DNA from: Candidatus Gastranaerophilales bacterium
Lineage (GTDB): Bacteria > Cyanobacteriota > Vampirovibrionia > Gastranaerophilales > Gastranaerophilaceae
NCBI GenBank assembly: GCA_944325025.1
Contig: CALUYN010000004.1
Coordinates: 23,335-87,334, forward strand
Direction of reading: 5' to 3'
DNA length: 64,000 bases
Part shown: one piece after another, positions 16,725 to 25,239 of the stretch
How the letters are laid out: each line of letters begins with the position of its first letter
How positions within the stretch are numbered: the stretch's first letter is position 1
Notes under the pieces: generated by a model
The model's database searches: none
Seen by the model: the letters and a program-made list of their open reading frames with translations, nothing else
Told to the model about the DNA's origin: nothing
Translations under genes and position numbers: made by a program

Positions 16725-17384
16725 TTAAACCTTATCGGGATCAAGAACAACGCAGCGAGAGTTATTCACCTGTAATAACGCAGCAAATTTTTCTAAATCC
16801 GCCTTTATTTCAGGGAATGTGTTATAGTGCATTGGAATAACAGTTTGAGCACTAAGCCAGTCAGCAGCAACAGCCGCATGCTCTATATCCATTGTATAAT
16901 GGCCGCCGATCGGAAGCATTGCAATATTAGGGCGGTATAACTCTTTTATTGTTTTCATTTCTGAAGTTAAACCTGTATCGCCTGCATGGTAAATTCTTAC
17001 ATTTTCCACATCAAAAACTATTCCTGCAGGTTCTCCTGCATATCTGCCGTCTGGCAAAACACTTGTATGAGATGCAGGAACAAAAACAGCTCTGCCCCAA
17101 TCATAATTAATCCATCCGCCAAAATTTACAGAACGGACTTTACAACCCTGTTCTTTACAGTACTGAGCCAGTTCAACAATAGCAGTAATCGTTGCATCTT
17201 TTTCTTTTGCAATTTCTATTGCTTGCCCCAGATGGTCCCCGTGAGCGTGAGTTAAAAATATATCCGTTATATTTGCATTATGCCAATCATATTTAGGATT
17301 GATACTCACGTAAGGGTCAACCATTATTGAGTTATTTTTTAACTTGATTTCAAAAGCGCTGTGGCCGATGTATTTTAAATCCAT
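16725..17384 (-). CDS. UPF0173 metal-dependent hydrolase, copy 2
   Basis: Identical to the protein at 12096-12755, with the zinc motif THAHGDH intact. It retains its own Shine-Dalgarno sequence and upstream region, so nothing suggests loss of function. Confidence 0.92.
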   Translation of the reverse strand: MDLKYIGHSAFEIKLKNNSIMVDPYVSINPKYDWHNANITDIFLTHAHGDHLGQAIEIAKEKDATITAIVELAQYCKEQGCKVRSVNFGGWINYDWGRAVFVPASHTSVLPDGRYAGEPAGIVFDVENVRIYHAGDTGLTSEMKTIKELYRPNIAMLPIGGHYTMDIEHAAVAADWLSAQTVIPMHYNTFPEIKADLEKFAALLQVNNSRCVVLDPDKV

Positions 17385-17434
17385 AACAAACCTCTCTTTT
17401 CACTGCCTTTTATACAATTTCACTTAAAGCTTAC

Positions 17435-17460
17435 GTCATCCCGAACTTGTTTCGGCATCT
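17435..17460. repeat. Dispersed palindromic repeat, copy C
   Basis: Exact duplicate of the element at 12806, produced by the tandem duplication and not by independent insertion. Confidence 0.7.
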
Positions 17461-17499
17461 ATTATTTTAATATATCAAATTTTATAGTAGAATGCAAAT

Positions 17500-18543
17500 A
17501 TGCAATATGAAAAATTAATGGAAAAATGTATAGAGCTTGCAAAACAAGCAGAAGGTTTTACCTCTCCCAATCCTCTTGTCGGATGCATAATACTTGATAA
17601 AGACGGAAATGAAATTTCAACAGGCTATCACCAAAAATACGGGGAAAATCATGCAGAACGCGACGCACTTTTAAAACTCACAAACGGTGAAGAAAAAGGA
17701 GGCACGCTTATTGTAAATCTTGAACCATGTTCGCATTACGGCAAAACCCCTCCATGTGCAGACCTGATTATTGAGCGCGGAATAAAAAAAGTTGTTATCG
17801 GAATGCGTGACGTTAACCCGATTGTCGCAGGAAACGGAATAAGAAAACTTAAAAACGCAGGGATTGAAGTCGTTGAAAATGTGCTTGAACATGAATGTCG
17901 AAATTTAAATGAAGTATTTATCAAAAATATGACAAAAAATGAAGTTTTTGTTGCACTGAAAACCGCAACAACACTTGACGGGAAAATAGCGACACAAAAT
18001 GGATCTTCTAAATGGATAACATCAGACAAGGCACGGGAAGAAGTAAAAAAAATCAGAAACAGATATGATGCAATTCTAACAACATCTTCAACTATTCTTG
18101 CAGATAACCCGACAATGACGCATAGAAAAAAAATTATTCTCGACAGAGAACTTAGAACAAATCTTGAAGCGCCAATATACAAAAATGGTGAGATATACCT
18201 CTTTAATGCGACACTGGATATGTTTGAAGGCGGAATAAATTTTATAAAAACACCTGTTATTAATGAGAAATTAGACATTGAATTTATACTAAAAAAAGTA
18301 TTTGATTTAGGCATAAAAAGCATTCTAGTTGAAAGCGGCGGGCATTTAAACGGAGAAATGTTAAAATACACAGACAAAATTTACCATTTTATCGCTCCGA
18401 AAATTACAGGCGACAACAGCTCATTATCCTGTTTTGATTTCAGAAAAATTGACGATATTAATGATAGCTTCAATTTTCAAATTACACAAACAGAGATGTT
18501 CGAGCCGGATATTTTATTAACTTACTATCCTATTTCAAAATAA
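17500..18543 (+). CDS. ribD: Bifunctional riboflavin biosynthesis protein RibD, copy 2
   Basis: Identical to RibD at 12871-13914 with both zinc-deaminase and reductase domains complete. Two full gene copies would raise dosage of this early riboflavin pathway enzyme if the duplication is real. Confidence 0.95.
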   Translation: MQYEKLMEKCIELAKQAEGFTSPNPLVGCIILDKDGNEISTGYHQKYGENHAERDALLKLTNGEEKGGTLIVNLEPCSHYGKTPPCADLIIERGIKKVVIGMRDVNPIVAGNGIRKLKNAGIEVVENVLEHECRNLNEVFIKNMTKNEVFVALKTATTLDGKIATQNGSSKWITSDKAREEVKKIRNRYDAILTTSSTILADNPTMTHRKKIILDRELRTNLEAPIYKNGEIYLFNATLDMFEGGINFIKTPVINEKLDIEFILKKVFDLGIKSILVESGGHLNGEMLKYTDKIYHFIAPKITGDNSSLSCFDFRKIDDINDSFNFQITQTEMFEPDILLTYYPISK

Positions 18544-18554
18544 TAAAAAAGTTG

Positions 18555-18560
18555 TATAAT
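18555..18560 (+). promoter_or_regulatory. TATAAT -10 box of memo gene (copy 2)
   Basis: TATAAT 7 nt before the ATG of the intact memo gene; no Shine-Dalgarno. Confidence 0.55.
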
Positions 18561-18567
18561 AAATTTT

Positions 18568-19893
18568 ATGAAGAAAAAAACAGCATCAGCAGGAACTTTT
18601 TATCCTGGAGATAAAGAAGAGCTTTCAAATTTAATCAGGAGTTTTGAAGTTGAAACTCCTGTATATAAATCGCGTGCTGTGATTGTCCCGCACGCAGGTT
18701 ATATTTATTCAGGCAGACTCGCTGCAAACGGTATTCAACATTTGAAAAAGGAAGCAAAAAATATTTTTATCTTTGCTCCTGCTCACTATGAAAGGATTTT
18801 TGGATGTTCTGTCTGTGATTATAATGAATTTGAAACACCATTAGGAGATGTGCAGGTAAATAAAGAATTATCTTTAGAACTTGCAAAATTTTGCGACTGC
18901 AATATAGCAAACTATGCTTTTGAAAAAGAACACTCAATAGAAGTTCTGCTTCCGTTTATAAAATATTTTCTTCCTGAGGCAAAAATCGTACCTGTTCTCT
19001 ACGGCTGCGAGAATTTTAAAAATTTATGCGAAACTCTTGAGCATTTCTGGGCGGATGATGATAATGTATTTGTTATATCAAGTGATTTAAGCCATTTTTA
19101 TCCAGAAAAAGAAGCTGTAAAAATCGACAATTACACTGCAAGAATGATTGAAGAAAATAATCTGTCAAATTTTGAACAGGAACAGGCATGCGGCGCTGTT
19201 GGAATTTGCGGACTCATTGAGTTTGCAAAAAAGAAAAATTATTCATTAATAAGAGCAGGGCTCACAAATTCTGCAGCAGCAACGGGCGACAGCTCCCGTG
19301 TAGTTGGCTACGGCAGTTGGTATTTATACGAAGGAGAAAAAAATAGTTACATAAAAAAATATTATTCTGATTTTGTCAAAAAAGTTTGCAAAGACAGCAT
19401 TTTATCGGGCTTGCAGCTCGGTCAGGCGAGAATAGATGATTATGACTGCGTATTTGAAGAATATGGAGCATCGTTTGTGACACTGGAACTAGATGGAATT
19501 TTACGGGGATGTATCGGCTCAATTATTGCGCATAAACCGCTGATTAAAGATTTAATACATAACGCGCATGCTGCAGCATTTTCAGATCCGAGATTTCCTG
19601 CACTTACACTAAATGAATACAACAGAATAACAATAGGAATTTCGCTTCTTTCAAAACCCGAACGAATAGAGTTTGACACGGAAGAAGAACTTTTAGAGGA
19701 TTTAGCACCAAATGTTGACGGATTAATTATACGCGACGGAAATTATCAGGCAGTATTTTTACCCGACGTATGGGAGCAGCTGCCGGATAAAAAAGAATTT
19801 CTTGAACAGCTAAAACTCAAAGCAGGGTTACAGAAAAATTATTTTTCAGAAAATTTTGAAGCGTTTAAATTTAAAACAACAAAAATTCTCTAA
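18568..19893 (+). CDS. AmmeMemoRadiSam system protein B-A fusion (MEMO1 + AMMECR1)
   Basis: 441 aa. Residues 1-260 are a MEMO1-type domain (AGTFYPGD, VPHAGYIYSG, SSDLSHFYP, GAVGICG). Residues about 265-430 are an AMMECR1 domain (LDGILRGCIGSI, AFSDPRFPAL). Both domains are the A and B partners of the AmmeMemoRadiSam system, which normally includes a radical SAM enzyme. No such gene is in this window (the only radical SAM protein, QueE, belongs to another pathway). The chemistry of the system is not established. This is the intact copy. Its stop codon overlaps the stop of the convergent gene at 19890. Confidence 0.9.
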   Translation: MKKKTASAGTFYPGDKEELSNLIRSFEVETPVYKSRAVIVPHAGYIYSGRLAANGIQHLKKEAKNIFIFAPAHYERIFGCSVCDYNEFETPLGDVQVNKELSLELAKFCDCNIANYAFEKEHSIEVLLPFIKYFLPEAKIVPVLYGCENFKNLCETLEHFWADDDNVFVISSDLSHFYPEKEAVKIDNYTARMIEENNLSNFEQEQACGAVGICGLIEFAKKKNYSLIRAGLTNSAAATGDSSRVVGYGSWYLYEGEKNSYIKKYYSDFVKKVCKDSILSGLQLGQARIDDYDCVFEEYGASFVTLELDGILRGCIGSIIAHKPLIKDLIHNAHAAAFSDPRFPALTLNEYNRITIGISLLSKPERIEFDTEEELLEDLAPNVDGLIIRDGNYQAVFLPDVWEQLPDKKEFLEQLKLKAGLQKNYFSENFEAFKFKTTKIL

Positions 19894-20201
19894 ACAATAA
19901 TATCAATTTTATTTTTATCATAAGCATGTTCGAGCTTTGCGACAGCAGCTTCATCAGGCAAATAAGGTTCTGCATCATTAAGCAACACATATTTGAATGC
20001 CCGCTTATTAAAATTCATAACCTTTTGTTGGTTGAAAGAAACTGTTTTAAAATTTTCTTTTTCGTCAATCAGCATATCATATAACACATCAAGCTTATCA
20101 TCCATAGAAAGTTCATAAAAACTTTTTCTTCCTGCAAGAACCGATGAATAACTAGAATTTGCCGAAAAATTTACTGCCCCTTTTATACTGTTAATTTTCA
20201 T
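19890..20201 (-). CDS. Hypothetical protein (103 aa)
   Basis: Not recognised. Begins MKINSIKGAVNFSANSSYSS, a short polar N-terminus, followed by a charged helical region. There is no membrane segment, and no cysteine or histidine pattern. It lies 13 nt downstream of dnaX on the same strand, with GGAGTGATTTAA before its ATG, so it is probably the last gene of the dnaX transcript. Stop codons overlap with the convergent memo gene by 4 nt. Confidence 0.65.
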   Translation of the reverse strand: MKINSIKGAVNFSANSSYSSVLAGRKSFYELSMDDKLDVLYDMLIDEKENFKTVSFNQQKVMNFNKRAFKYVLLNDAEPYLPDEAAVAKLEHAYDKNKIDIIV

Positions 20202-20214
20202 TTAAATCACTCCT

Positions 20215-22116
20215 TTAATCAATAACTTTTCCTTCAAATACCTCTAGAACCATATTTACATTGTCAGAATGCATTGTTGATTCAAATTTTGCTTCTTCTT
20301 TGGGTTTGATTTGTTGAGCCTCATCTTTTAACTGTTCAACTTCCTGCGGTTCAACTTCCGGCTCCATTTGAACAGGCTTCATCACAGGTGACGGCTTCGG
20401 TTTTGGAGCATCTACAGGAGCTTGAGGAGTTAGAACAGCCTTGACCTCTACATCAGAAGGATGCGGAAGTCTGACAACAACATTTGAATTTTTTTGATTA
20501 AAAATTAAATCAACCGCATCAACAATCGCCTGTTTTTTAGAGCCTGCCTGAACCTGATTTAAGAAAATTTCATTTTTCATTGTCAAAATAGTTTCATCAG
20601 GAGCAATTTTAACTGGATTTGCCCACTGTTTTAAAAGAGCACGCGTCGGAGCACTGTGAACACTTTCAAGGAGTTTCCCCCACAATACAGAAATATCTGC
20701 ACCGTCTGAATGTTTTGATTTCGGCATTGGAGAAAAATCATCACTTTTAGCTTCATTCTCTTTTTTAGGAGGAACAACTGGATTTTTTTCGCTTTGCGGC
20801 ATAGATGCCTGACTGTTATTTGCATTCGGCGCTTTTGTCTTGTCGTCATCAATTTTCTGATACAAGATATCCGGCTTAGCATGTTCAGTCCTTTGCATTT
20901 CAGGTTTCAAAACAGGTGTTGGAGCTGTTTTATAAGCTGAAATTCTGACAGGTTCAACTGCTCCGCCTTCCAAACGTGCTATTCTGTTTTGAAGTTCAAC
21001 AAGAGATGTGTTTTCTGTCAAATTCGCAAGATCAATTATTGCAACCTCAAGCCACAAACGCGGATTGTTTGTAAGTTTCAATTCTTTTATATAGTCAGAA
21101 CATTTATCAATTAAAAATACTGTTTGATGTGTTTCTATATTTGCAGACTGTTCTGACAATGCCTTAATCTGGGCATCATTTGCCTGCGTTAATTCAAATG
21201 CAATTTCTTTTCTGCAGTTTTTAACAATTAAAAGATTTTTTAAATAATCCATTAAATTAGTCAAAATCTGCACAGGTTCATTCCCTGAGTTATAAATCTT
21301 TTCTAGCTCCTCAATAGCTTCCTGCGGCTTTGAATTAACGATTTTATCCGCAAGAGAATTCAGCGTGTCAAATGAAAGGCGGCCAAGCAGGTTGTTTATA
21401 TCCTCTGTAGTAATTGCTTCTTCGCCATCGAGAACGCTCAATTGATCTAAAAGTGCAATACTGTCGCGCATTCCGCCTGCTGAATTTTTTGCAATTGTAT
21501 AAAGAGCATCATCTGTTATATTAATCTTTTCATTATCAGAGATATATCTTAAATGTTTAACAATGTCATCTGTCGTAATTCGTTTAAAATCAAATCTCTG
21601 GCAGCGGCTTTTTATAGTATCAAGAACCTTATGGACTTCAGTCGTTGCAAGGATAAATATTACATTCTCCGGCGGTTCTTCAAGAGTTTTCAACAATGCA
21701 TTAAAAGCTGTAGTTGATAGCATATGAACTTCGTCAATAATATAAATCTTATATCTGCTGTTAACAGGTGCATACATGACCTTTTCAAGAATATTTTGAG
21801 CATCTTCAACTTTTCTGTTGCTTGCAGCATCGATTTCTATAACATCCATCGGAGTTGAATTTGTTATATCGACACAGTTTTCGCATACTCCGCAAGGATT
21901 AATTGTCGGACCTTCTTTACAGTTTAAAGATTTTGCAAAAATGCGGGCAGTAGAAGTTTTTCCCGTACCTCTGGGTCCTGTAAAAAGATAGGCATGAGAG
22001 ATTTTATTAAGCTCTATTGCATTTTTTAAAGCTTTTTTTATATGTTCCTGTCCAACGACTTCCTCTAATTTCTGCGGACGGTATTTTCTGTATAAAGGTA
22101 TATATTTTTCGTTCAT
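20215..22116 (-). CDS. dnaX: DNA polymerase III subunits gamma/tau
   Basis: Clamp-loader ATPase of the replisome. Walker A GPRGTGKT is at 47-54, a zinc module uses four cysteines (CKEGPTINPCGVCENC), Walker B is IDEVHML, the sensor-1 region is FILATTE and the arginine-finger region is SRCQRFDF. Domains I-III end near residue 370. A long Pro/Glu/Lys-rich linker and a C-terminal tau-like domain (about 475-560) follow. No frameshift site is obvious. A TATAAT box lies 6 nt before the ATG with no Shine-Dalgarno, so the mRNA is probably leaderless. Confidence 0.96.
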   Translation of the reverse strand: MNEKYIPLYRKYRPQKLEEVVGQEHIKKALKNAIELNKISHAYLFTGPRGTGKTSTARIFAKSLNCKEGPTINPCGVCENCVDITNSTPMDVIEIDAASNRKVEDAQNILEKVMYAPVNSRYKIYIIDEVHMLSTTAFNALLKTLEEPPENVIFILATTEVHKVLDTIKSRCQRFDFKRITTDDIVKHLRYISDNEKINITDDALYTIAKNSAGGMRDSIALLDQLSVLDGEEAITTEDINNLLGRLSFDTLNSLADKIVNSKPQEAIEELEKIYNSGNEPVQILTNLMDYLKNLLIVKNCRKEIAFELTQANDAQIKALSEQSANIETHQTVFLIDKCSDYIKELKLTNNPRLWLEVAIIDLANLTENTSLVELQNRIARLEGGAVEPVRISAYKTAPTPVLKPEMQRTEHAKPDILYQKIDDDKTKAPNANNSQASMPQSEKNPVVPPKKENEAKSDDFSPMPKSKHSDGADISVLWGKLLESVHSAPTRALLKQWANPVKIAPDETILTMKNEIFLNQVQAGSKKQAIVDAVDLIFNQKNSNVVVRLPHPSDVEVKAVLTPQAPVDAPKPKPSPVMKPVQMEPEVEPQEVEQLKDEAQQIKPKEEAKFESTMHSDNVNMVLEVFEGKVID

Positions 22117-22122
22117 GGTAAT

Positions 22123-22128
22123 ATTATA
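22123..22128 (-). promoter_or_regulatory. Extended TATAAT -10 box of dnaX
   Basis: On the minus strand CTGCTATAAT, a TGN-extended -10 box, ends 6 nt before the dnaX ATG. This places the transcription start at about the A of the start codon. Confidence 0.6.
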
Positions 22129-22156
22129 GCAGAGTTATAACGAATTGGGACAGAAT

Positions 22157-22960
22157 ATGAATTTAATTAAACCGCCGTTATTAAAAGAGGGTGACACAAT
22201 AGGAATACTTGCACCGTCAGGCGCAATGGAAGATGATACAAACCTTAAACGTGCCGTTACATTCTTTGAAAGCAAAGGCTACAAAGTTAAATTATCTGAT
22301 AATGTTTATTCAAAAAATAGATATCTTGCAGGAACAGATGAAGAACGAGTTAACGCCATCCATAAAATGTTTGCGGATAGATCTGTTAATGCAATCATTT
22401 GTCTGCGCGGCGGTTACGGAGCAATAAGACTTATAAATAAAATTGACTATGATTTAATCCGGCAAAATCCTAAAATTTTCTGCGGATATTCAGATATTAC
22501 GGCACTAAACGCGATGTTTTTAAAACACGCAGGACTTGCGACATTCTCTGGCCCGATGATTTTAAGCGACTTCGGGCAGGAAAATTTATCCGAATATACA
22601 ATTAACAAGTTTTTTGAAACTGTAATGACAGGCAGATTTGAATATGAAGGAGTATTCTGGGGCGGGAATTTATCAACACTTGTATCGCTTTGCGGCCAGG
22701 ATTTTATACCTGATTTTGAGTTTACGCTCTTTCTAGAGGATTTAAACGAACCGCCATATAAAATTGACAAAATGGTTACACAGTTATTCAATATAGACAA
22801 AATTCGCGAGAATACTAAAGCAATAGCAATTGGCGATTTTTTAGGTGCTGATGACATTTATTATATCTTTGACGATTTAGGATTACCATTGATAAAGAAT
22901 TTTCCGGCATCTCATTCAGATAAAAAAGCTACAATACCATATGGTTTTATAAATAATTAA
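22157..22960 (+). CDS. LD-carboxypeptidase (peptidase family S66)
   Basis: Cleaves the terminal D-alanine of murein tetrapeptides during peptidoglycan recycling; related to MccF. 267 aa from ATG 22157. A TTG start 12 nt upstream is possible but no family residues lie there. Features are GDTIGILAPSGA at the start, LRGGYGAIRL, the nucleophile Ser112 in CGYSDITALN, a Glu in LFLEDLNEPPYKID and a His in PASHSDKK, which complete the Ser-Glu-His triad. No signal peptide, so a cytoplasmic LdcA-like enzyme. The family is normally about 300 aa, so this one is slightly short. Confidence 0.92.
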   Translation: MNLIKPPLLKEGDTIGILAPSGAMEDDTNLKRAVTFFESKGYKVKLSDNVYSKNRYLAGTDEERVNAIHKMFADRSVNAIICLRGGYGAIRLINKIDYDLIRQNPKIFCGYSDITALNAMFLKHAGLATFSGPMILSDFGQENLSEYTINKFFETVMTGRFEYEGVFWGGNLSTLVSLCGQDFIPDFEFTLFLEDLNEPPYKIDKMVTQLFNIDKIRENTKAIAIGDFLGADDIYYIFDDLGLPLIKNFPASHSDKKATIPYGFINN

Positions 22961-23039
22961 TTTTATATTAAGTATGTATTCGCCGAGATGTTTTTGAGCT
23001 AAAATATAATTATGTGTGAGATAAATAAGGATAAAGACT

Positions 23040-23891
23040 ATGTGGGATTACTCAGATAAAGTTATAGATCATTACAGAAACCCCAGAAACGTGGGGAAAA
23101 TTGATAACGCAGATGCTATCGGCGAAGCAGGTTCTTTGGCCTGCGGCGACTCTTTAAAAATATATTTAAAAATTAACAACGGAATTGTAACAGATGCAAA
23201 ATTCCAGACTTTCGGATGCGGTTCGGCTGTTGCAAGCTCAAGTATTCTGACTGAAATGATTATCGGTAAACCGATTGAAGAAGTAAAAAAAATTACAAAC
23301 AAAGATATTGCAGACCAACTAGGCGGACTTCCGCCTGAGAAAATGCACTGCTCTGTTATGGGCTATGAAGCATTGGAAGATGCCCTGAAAAATTATGATG
23401 ACTACACCGACCTTGACGATATCAGAAATGAAGAAGAAGCAAATAAGCAGCGCGAAAAAATTGTCTGCACCTGCTTTGGAATTACTGAAAATGTCATCTG
23501 GGATGCAATCAAAATAAACGGGCTTAAAACTGTTGAAGAAATTACAAACTACACAAAAGCAGGCGGCGCGTGCGGGAAATGCAAAGGCTTAATTCAAGAT
23601 ATAATTGACACTTACTACAAAAAAGAAGAACACGAAGAAAAAACATCTTCAACTCTCAGTCCCGCGCAAAAGATTTTAAAAATAAACAATGTTATAGAAA
23701 ATCAAATTTCACCTGAATTGAGAAAAGACGGCGGAGATATTACTTTAGTCGATATTGACGGCAATAAGGTTATGGTAAAACTTCGCGGGAAATGTTCAGG
23801 CTGCAAAAATTCACATCTTACTCTTAAAGCATTTGTAGAAAAAACTTTGAGAGATACTGTTGATGCTAATATTGAAGTTGTAGAGGTATAA
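23040..23891 (+). CDS. nifU: NifU-type Fe-S cluster scaffold (three domains)
   Basis: 283 aa with the full NifU architecture. An IscU-like scaffold occupies 1-125 (cysteines in SLACGDSLK, FGCGSAVASSS and MHCSVMG). A BFD-like [2Fe-2S] domain spans about 139-185 (CTCFGIT and GGACGKCKG). A C-terminal Nfu domain (215-283) carries GKCSGCKNS. It assembles Fe-S clusters from sulfur supplied by NifS, which follows 2 nt later. No nitrogenase genes are seen, so it probably serves general Fe-S maturation. AATAAGGATAAAG precedes the start. Confidence 0.95.
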   Translation: MWDYSDKVIDHYRNPRNVGKIDNADAIGEAGSLACGDSLKIYLKINNGIVTDAKFQTFGCGSAVASSSILTEMIIGKPIEEVKKITNKDIADQLGGLPPEKMHCSVMGYEALEDALKNYDDYTDLDDIRNEEEANKQREKIVCTCFGITENVIWDAIKINGLKTVEEITNYTKAGGACGKCKGLIQDIIDTYYKKEEHEEKTSSTLSPAQKILKINNVIENQISPELRKDGGDITLVDIDGNKVMVKLRGKCSGCKNSHLTLKAFVEKTLRDTVDANIEVVEV

Positions 23892-23893
23892 AA

Positions 23894-25087
23894 ATGAGTT
23901 TAATATATTTAGATAATAATGCAACAACAAAAGTTGATCCGCAAGTTTTGGAGGCAATGCTTCCATACTTAAAAGAAGAATATGCTAACCCTTCAAGCGT
24001 TTACGAATTTGCAAAACATTCCAACCATGCAGTAAAAGAAGCCCGCGGGGTTATGAAAGACTTTTTTAACGCAAAAGATGAAAAAGAAATCATTTTTACC
24101 TCTTGCGGTTCTGAAAGTGCAAACACAGCAATTCGCGGTGTGCTAAACATGAATAAAAACAAACGCCACATTATAACAACAAAAGTTGAACACCCGTGCG
24201 TTTTGAATTTGTACCAAACACTGGAAAAAGAAGGTTACAGAGTAGACTATATAGGGGTAAATTCTAACGGAGAGCTTGATTTAGCGCAGTTAGAAGAAGC
24301 TATTACAGATGATACGGCGCTTGTTTCAATAATGTACGCCAACAACGAAACCGGTGTAATTTTCCCGATTGAAAAAATATCGGAAATCATCAAATCAAAA
24401 AATAAAGAAACAAAATTTTTCGTAGATGCCGTACAGGTATCAGGCAAAATTCCAATTGATGTTCAAGCGCTCGGTGTTGATTTGATGGGAATTTCAGGTC
24501 ATAAATTCCATGCACCAAAAGGTGTCGGTGCACTTTACGTAAATTCAAAAACACTTATAACCCCTTTGATTATCGGCGGTCATCAGGAACGCGGGAAACG
24601 TGCAGGGACTGAAAATGTTCCTTACATTGTCGGAATGGCAAAAGCAGCTGAACTTGCAACAGACCATTTGAAATATGAGGCAACAGAAGTTAAAAGGCTT
24701 CGCGACAAACTTGAACAAAATATTGTTAAAAACATATTTAACGCAAGATTGAACACGGGAGTAGCAAACAGAGTTCCCAACACAACAAACATCGGTTTTG
24801 AATACATTGAAGGGGAGCTTATTCTTCTTCATTTGAGCGACTTAGGAATTTGCGCAAGTTCGGGAAGCGCCTGTACATCAGGTTCACTTGAGCCATCGCA
24901 CGTGTTAAGAGCGATGAATGTTCCGTTCACGGCAATTCACGGCAGTATAAGATTTTCTTTGAGCAAATTCACCACAGAAGCTGAAATTGATTATGTATGT
25001 GAAAAACTGCCGGGAATTATTGAGAAATTAACCAATTTATCCCCCTTCCAGGATGAACTTGAAGCGTTGAAAAAATTAAGACATTAG
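23894..25087 (+). CDS. nifS: Cysteine desulfurase NifS
   Basis: PLP enzyme that mobilises sulfur from cysteine for the NifU scaffold. 397 aa. YLDNNATTKVDP is the standard start, with HPCVLN, the PLP lysine in GISGHKFHAPKG, RAGTENVPYIVG, and the active-site loop cysteine in SSGSACTSGSLEPSHVL. Translationally coupled to nifU (2-nt gap). A terminator follows at 25116. Confidence 0.96.
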   Translation: MSLIYLDNNATTKVDPQVLEAMLPYLKEEYANPSSVYEFAKHSNHAVKEARGVMKDFFNAKDEKEIIFTSCGSESANTAIRGVLNMNKNKRHIITTKVEHPCVLNLYQTLEKEGYRVDYIGVNSNGELDLAQLEEAITDDTALVSIMYANNETGVIFPIEKISEIIKSKNKETKFFVDAVQVSGKIPIDVQALGVDLMGISGHKFHAPKGVGALYVNSKTLITPLIIGGHQERGKRAGTENVPYIVGMAKAAELATDHLKYEATEVKRLRDKLEQNIVKNIFNARLNTGVANRVPNTTNIGFEYIEGELILLHLSDLGICASSGSACTSGSLEPSHVLRAMNVPFTAIHGSIRFSLSKFTTEAEIDYVCEKLPGIIEKLTNLSPFQDELEALKKLRH

Positions 25088-25115
25088 ACAGTTTTATAAT
25101 ACTTTTTTATAACAT

Positions 25116-25154
25116 ACAAAAAATCGTAGTGCTTAAGTCCTGCGATTTTTTGTG
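25116..25154 (+). terminator. Terminator of nifUS
   Basis: The stem ACAAAAAATCG / CGATTTTTTGT encloses a loop of about 16 nt and ends in a T run. It is 29 nt after the nifS stop. Confidence 0.75.
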
Positions 25155-25239
25155 CATTTTTCAGATTTATCAAATCCCGACCGTGTAGAATAGTTTTAAG
25201 TGAGGTTCAGCCTTATTCTATAGCATAAGGAGTTTTGAT

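Larger units (their letters stand above)
15121..19749. repeat. Tandem duplication, copy 2 (4,629 bp)
   Basis: Second copy of the unit at 10492-15120 in the same orientation and head to tail. It ends inside the intact memo gene at the microhomology GCAGTATTTTTA (19750-19761), after which the sequence continues uniquely. Confidence 0.95.

Noticed and set aside
23040-25087. NifU-NifS as sign of nitrogen fixation
   Set aside because: No nitrogenase or other nif genes are present; these proteins serve general Fe-S assembly in many anaerobes.
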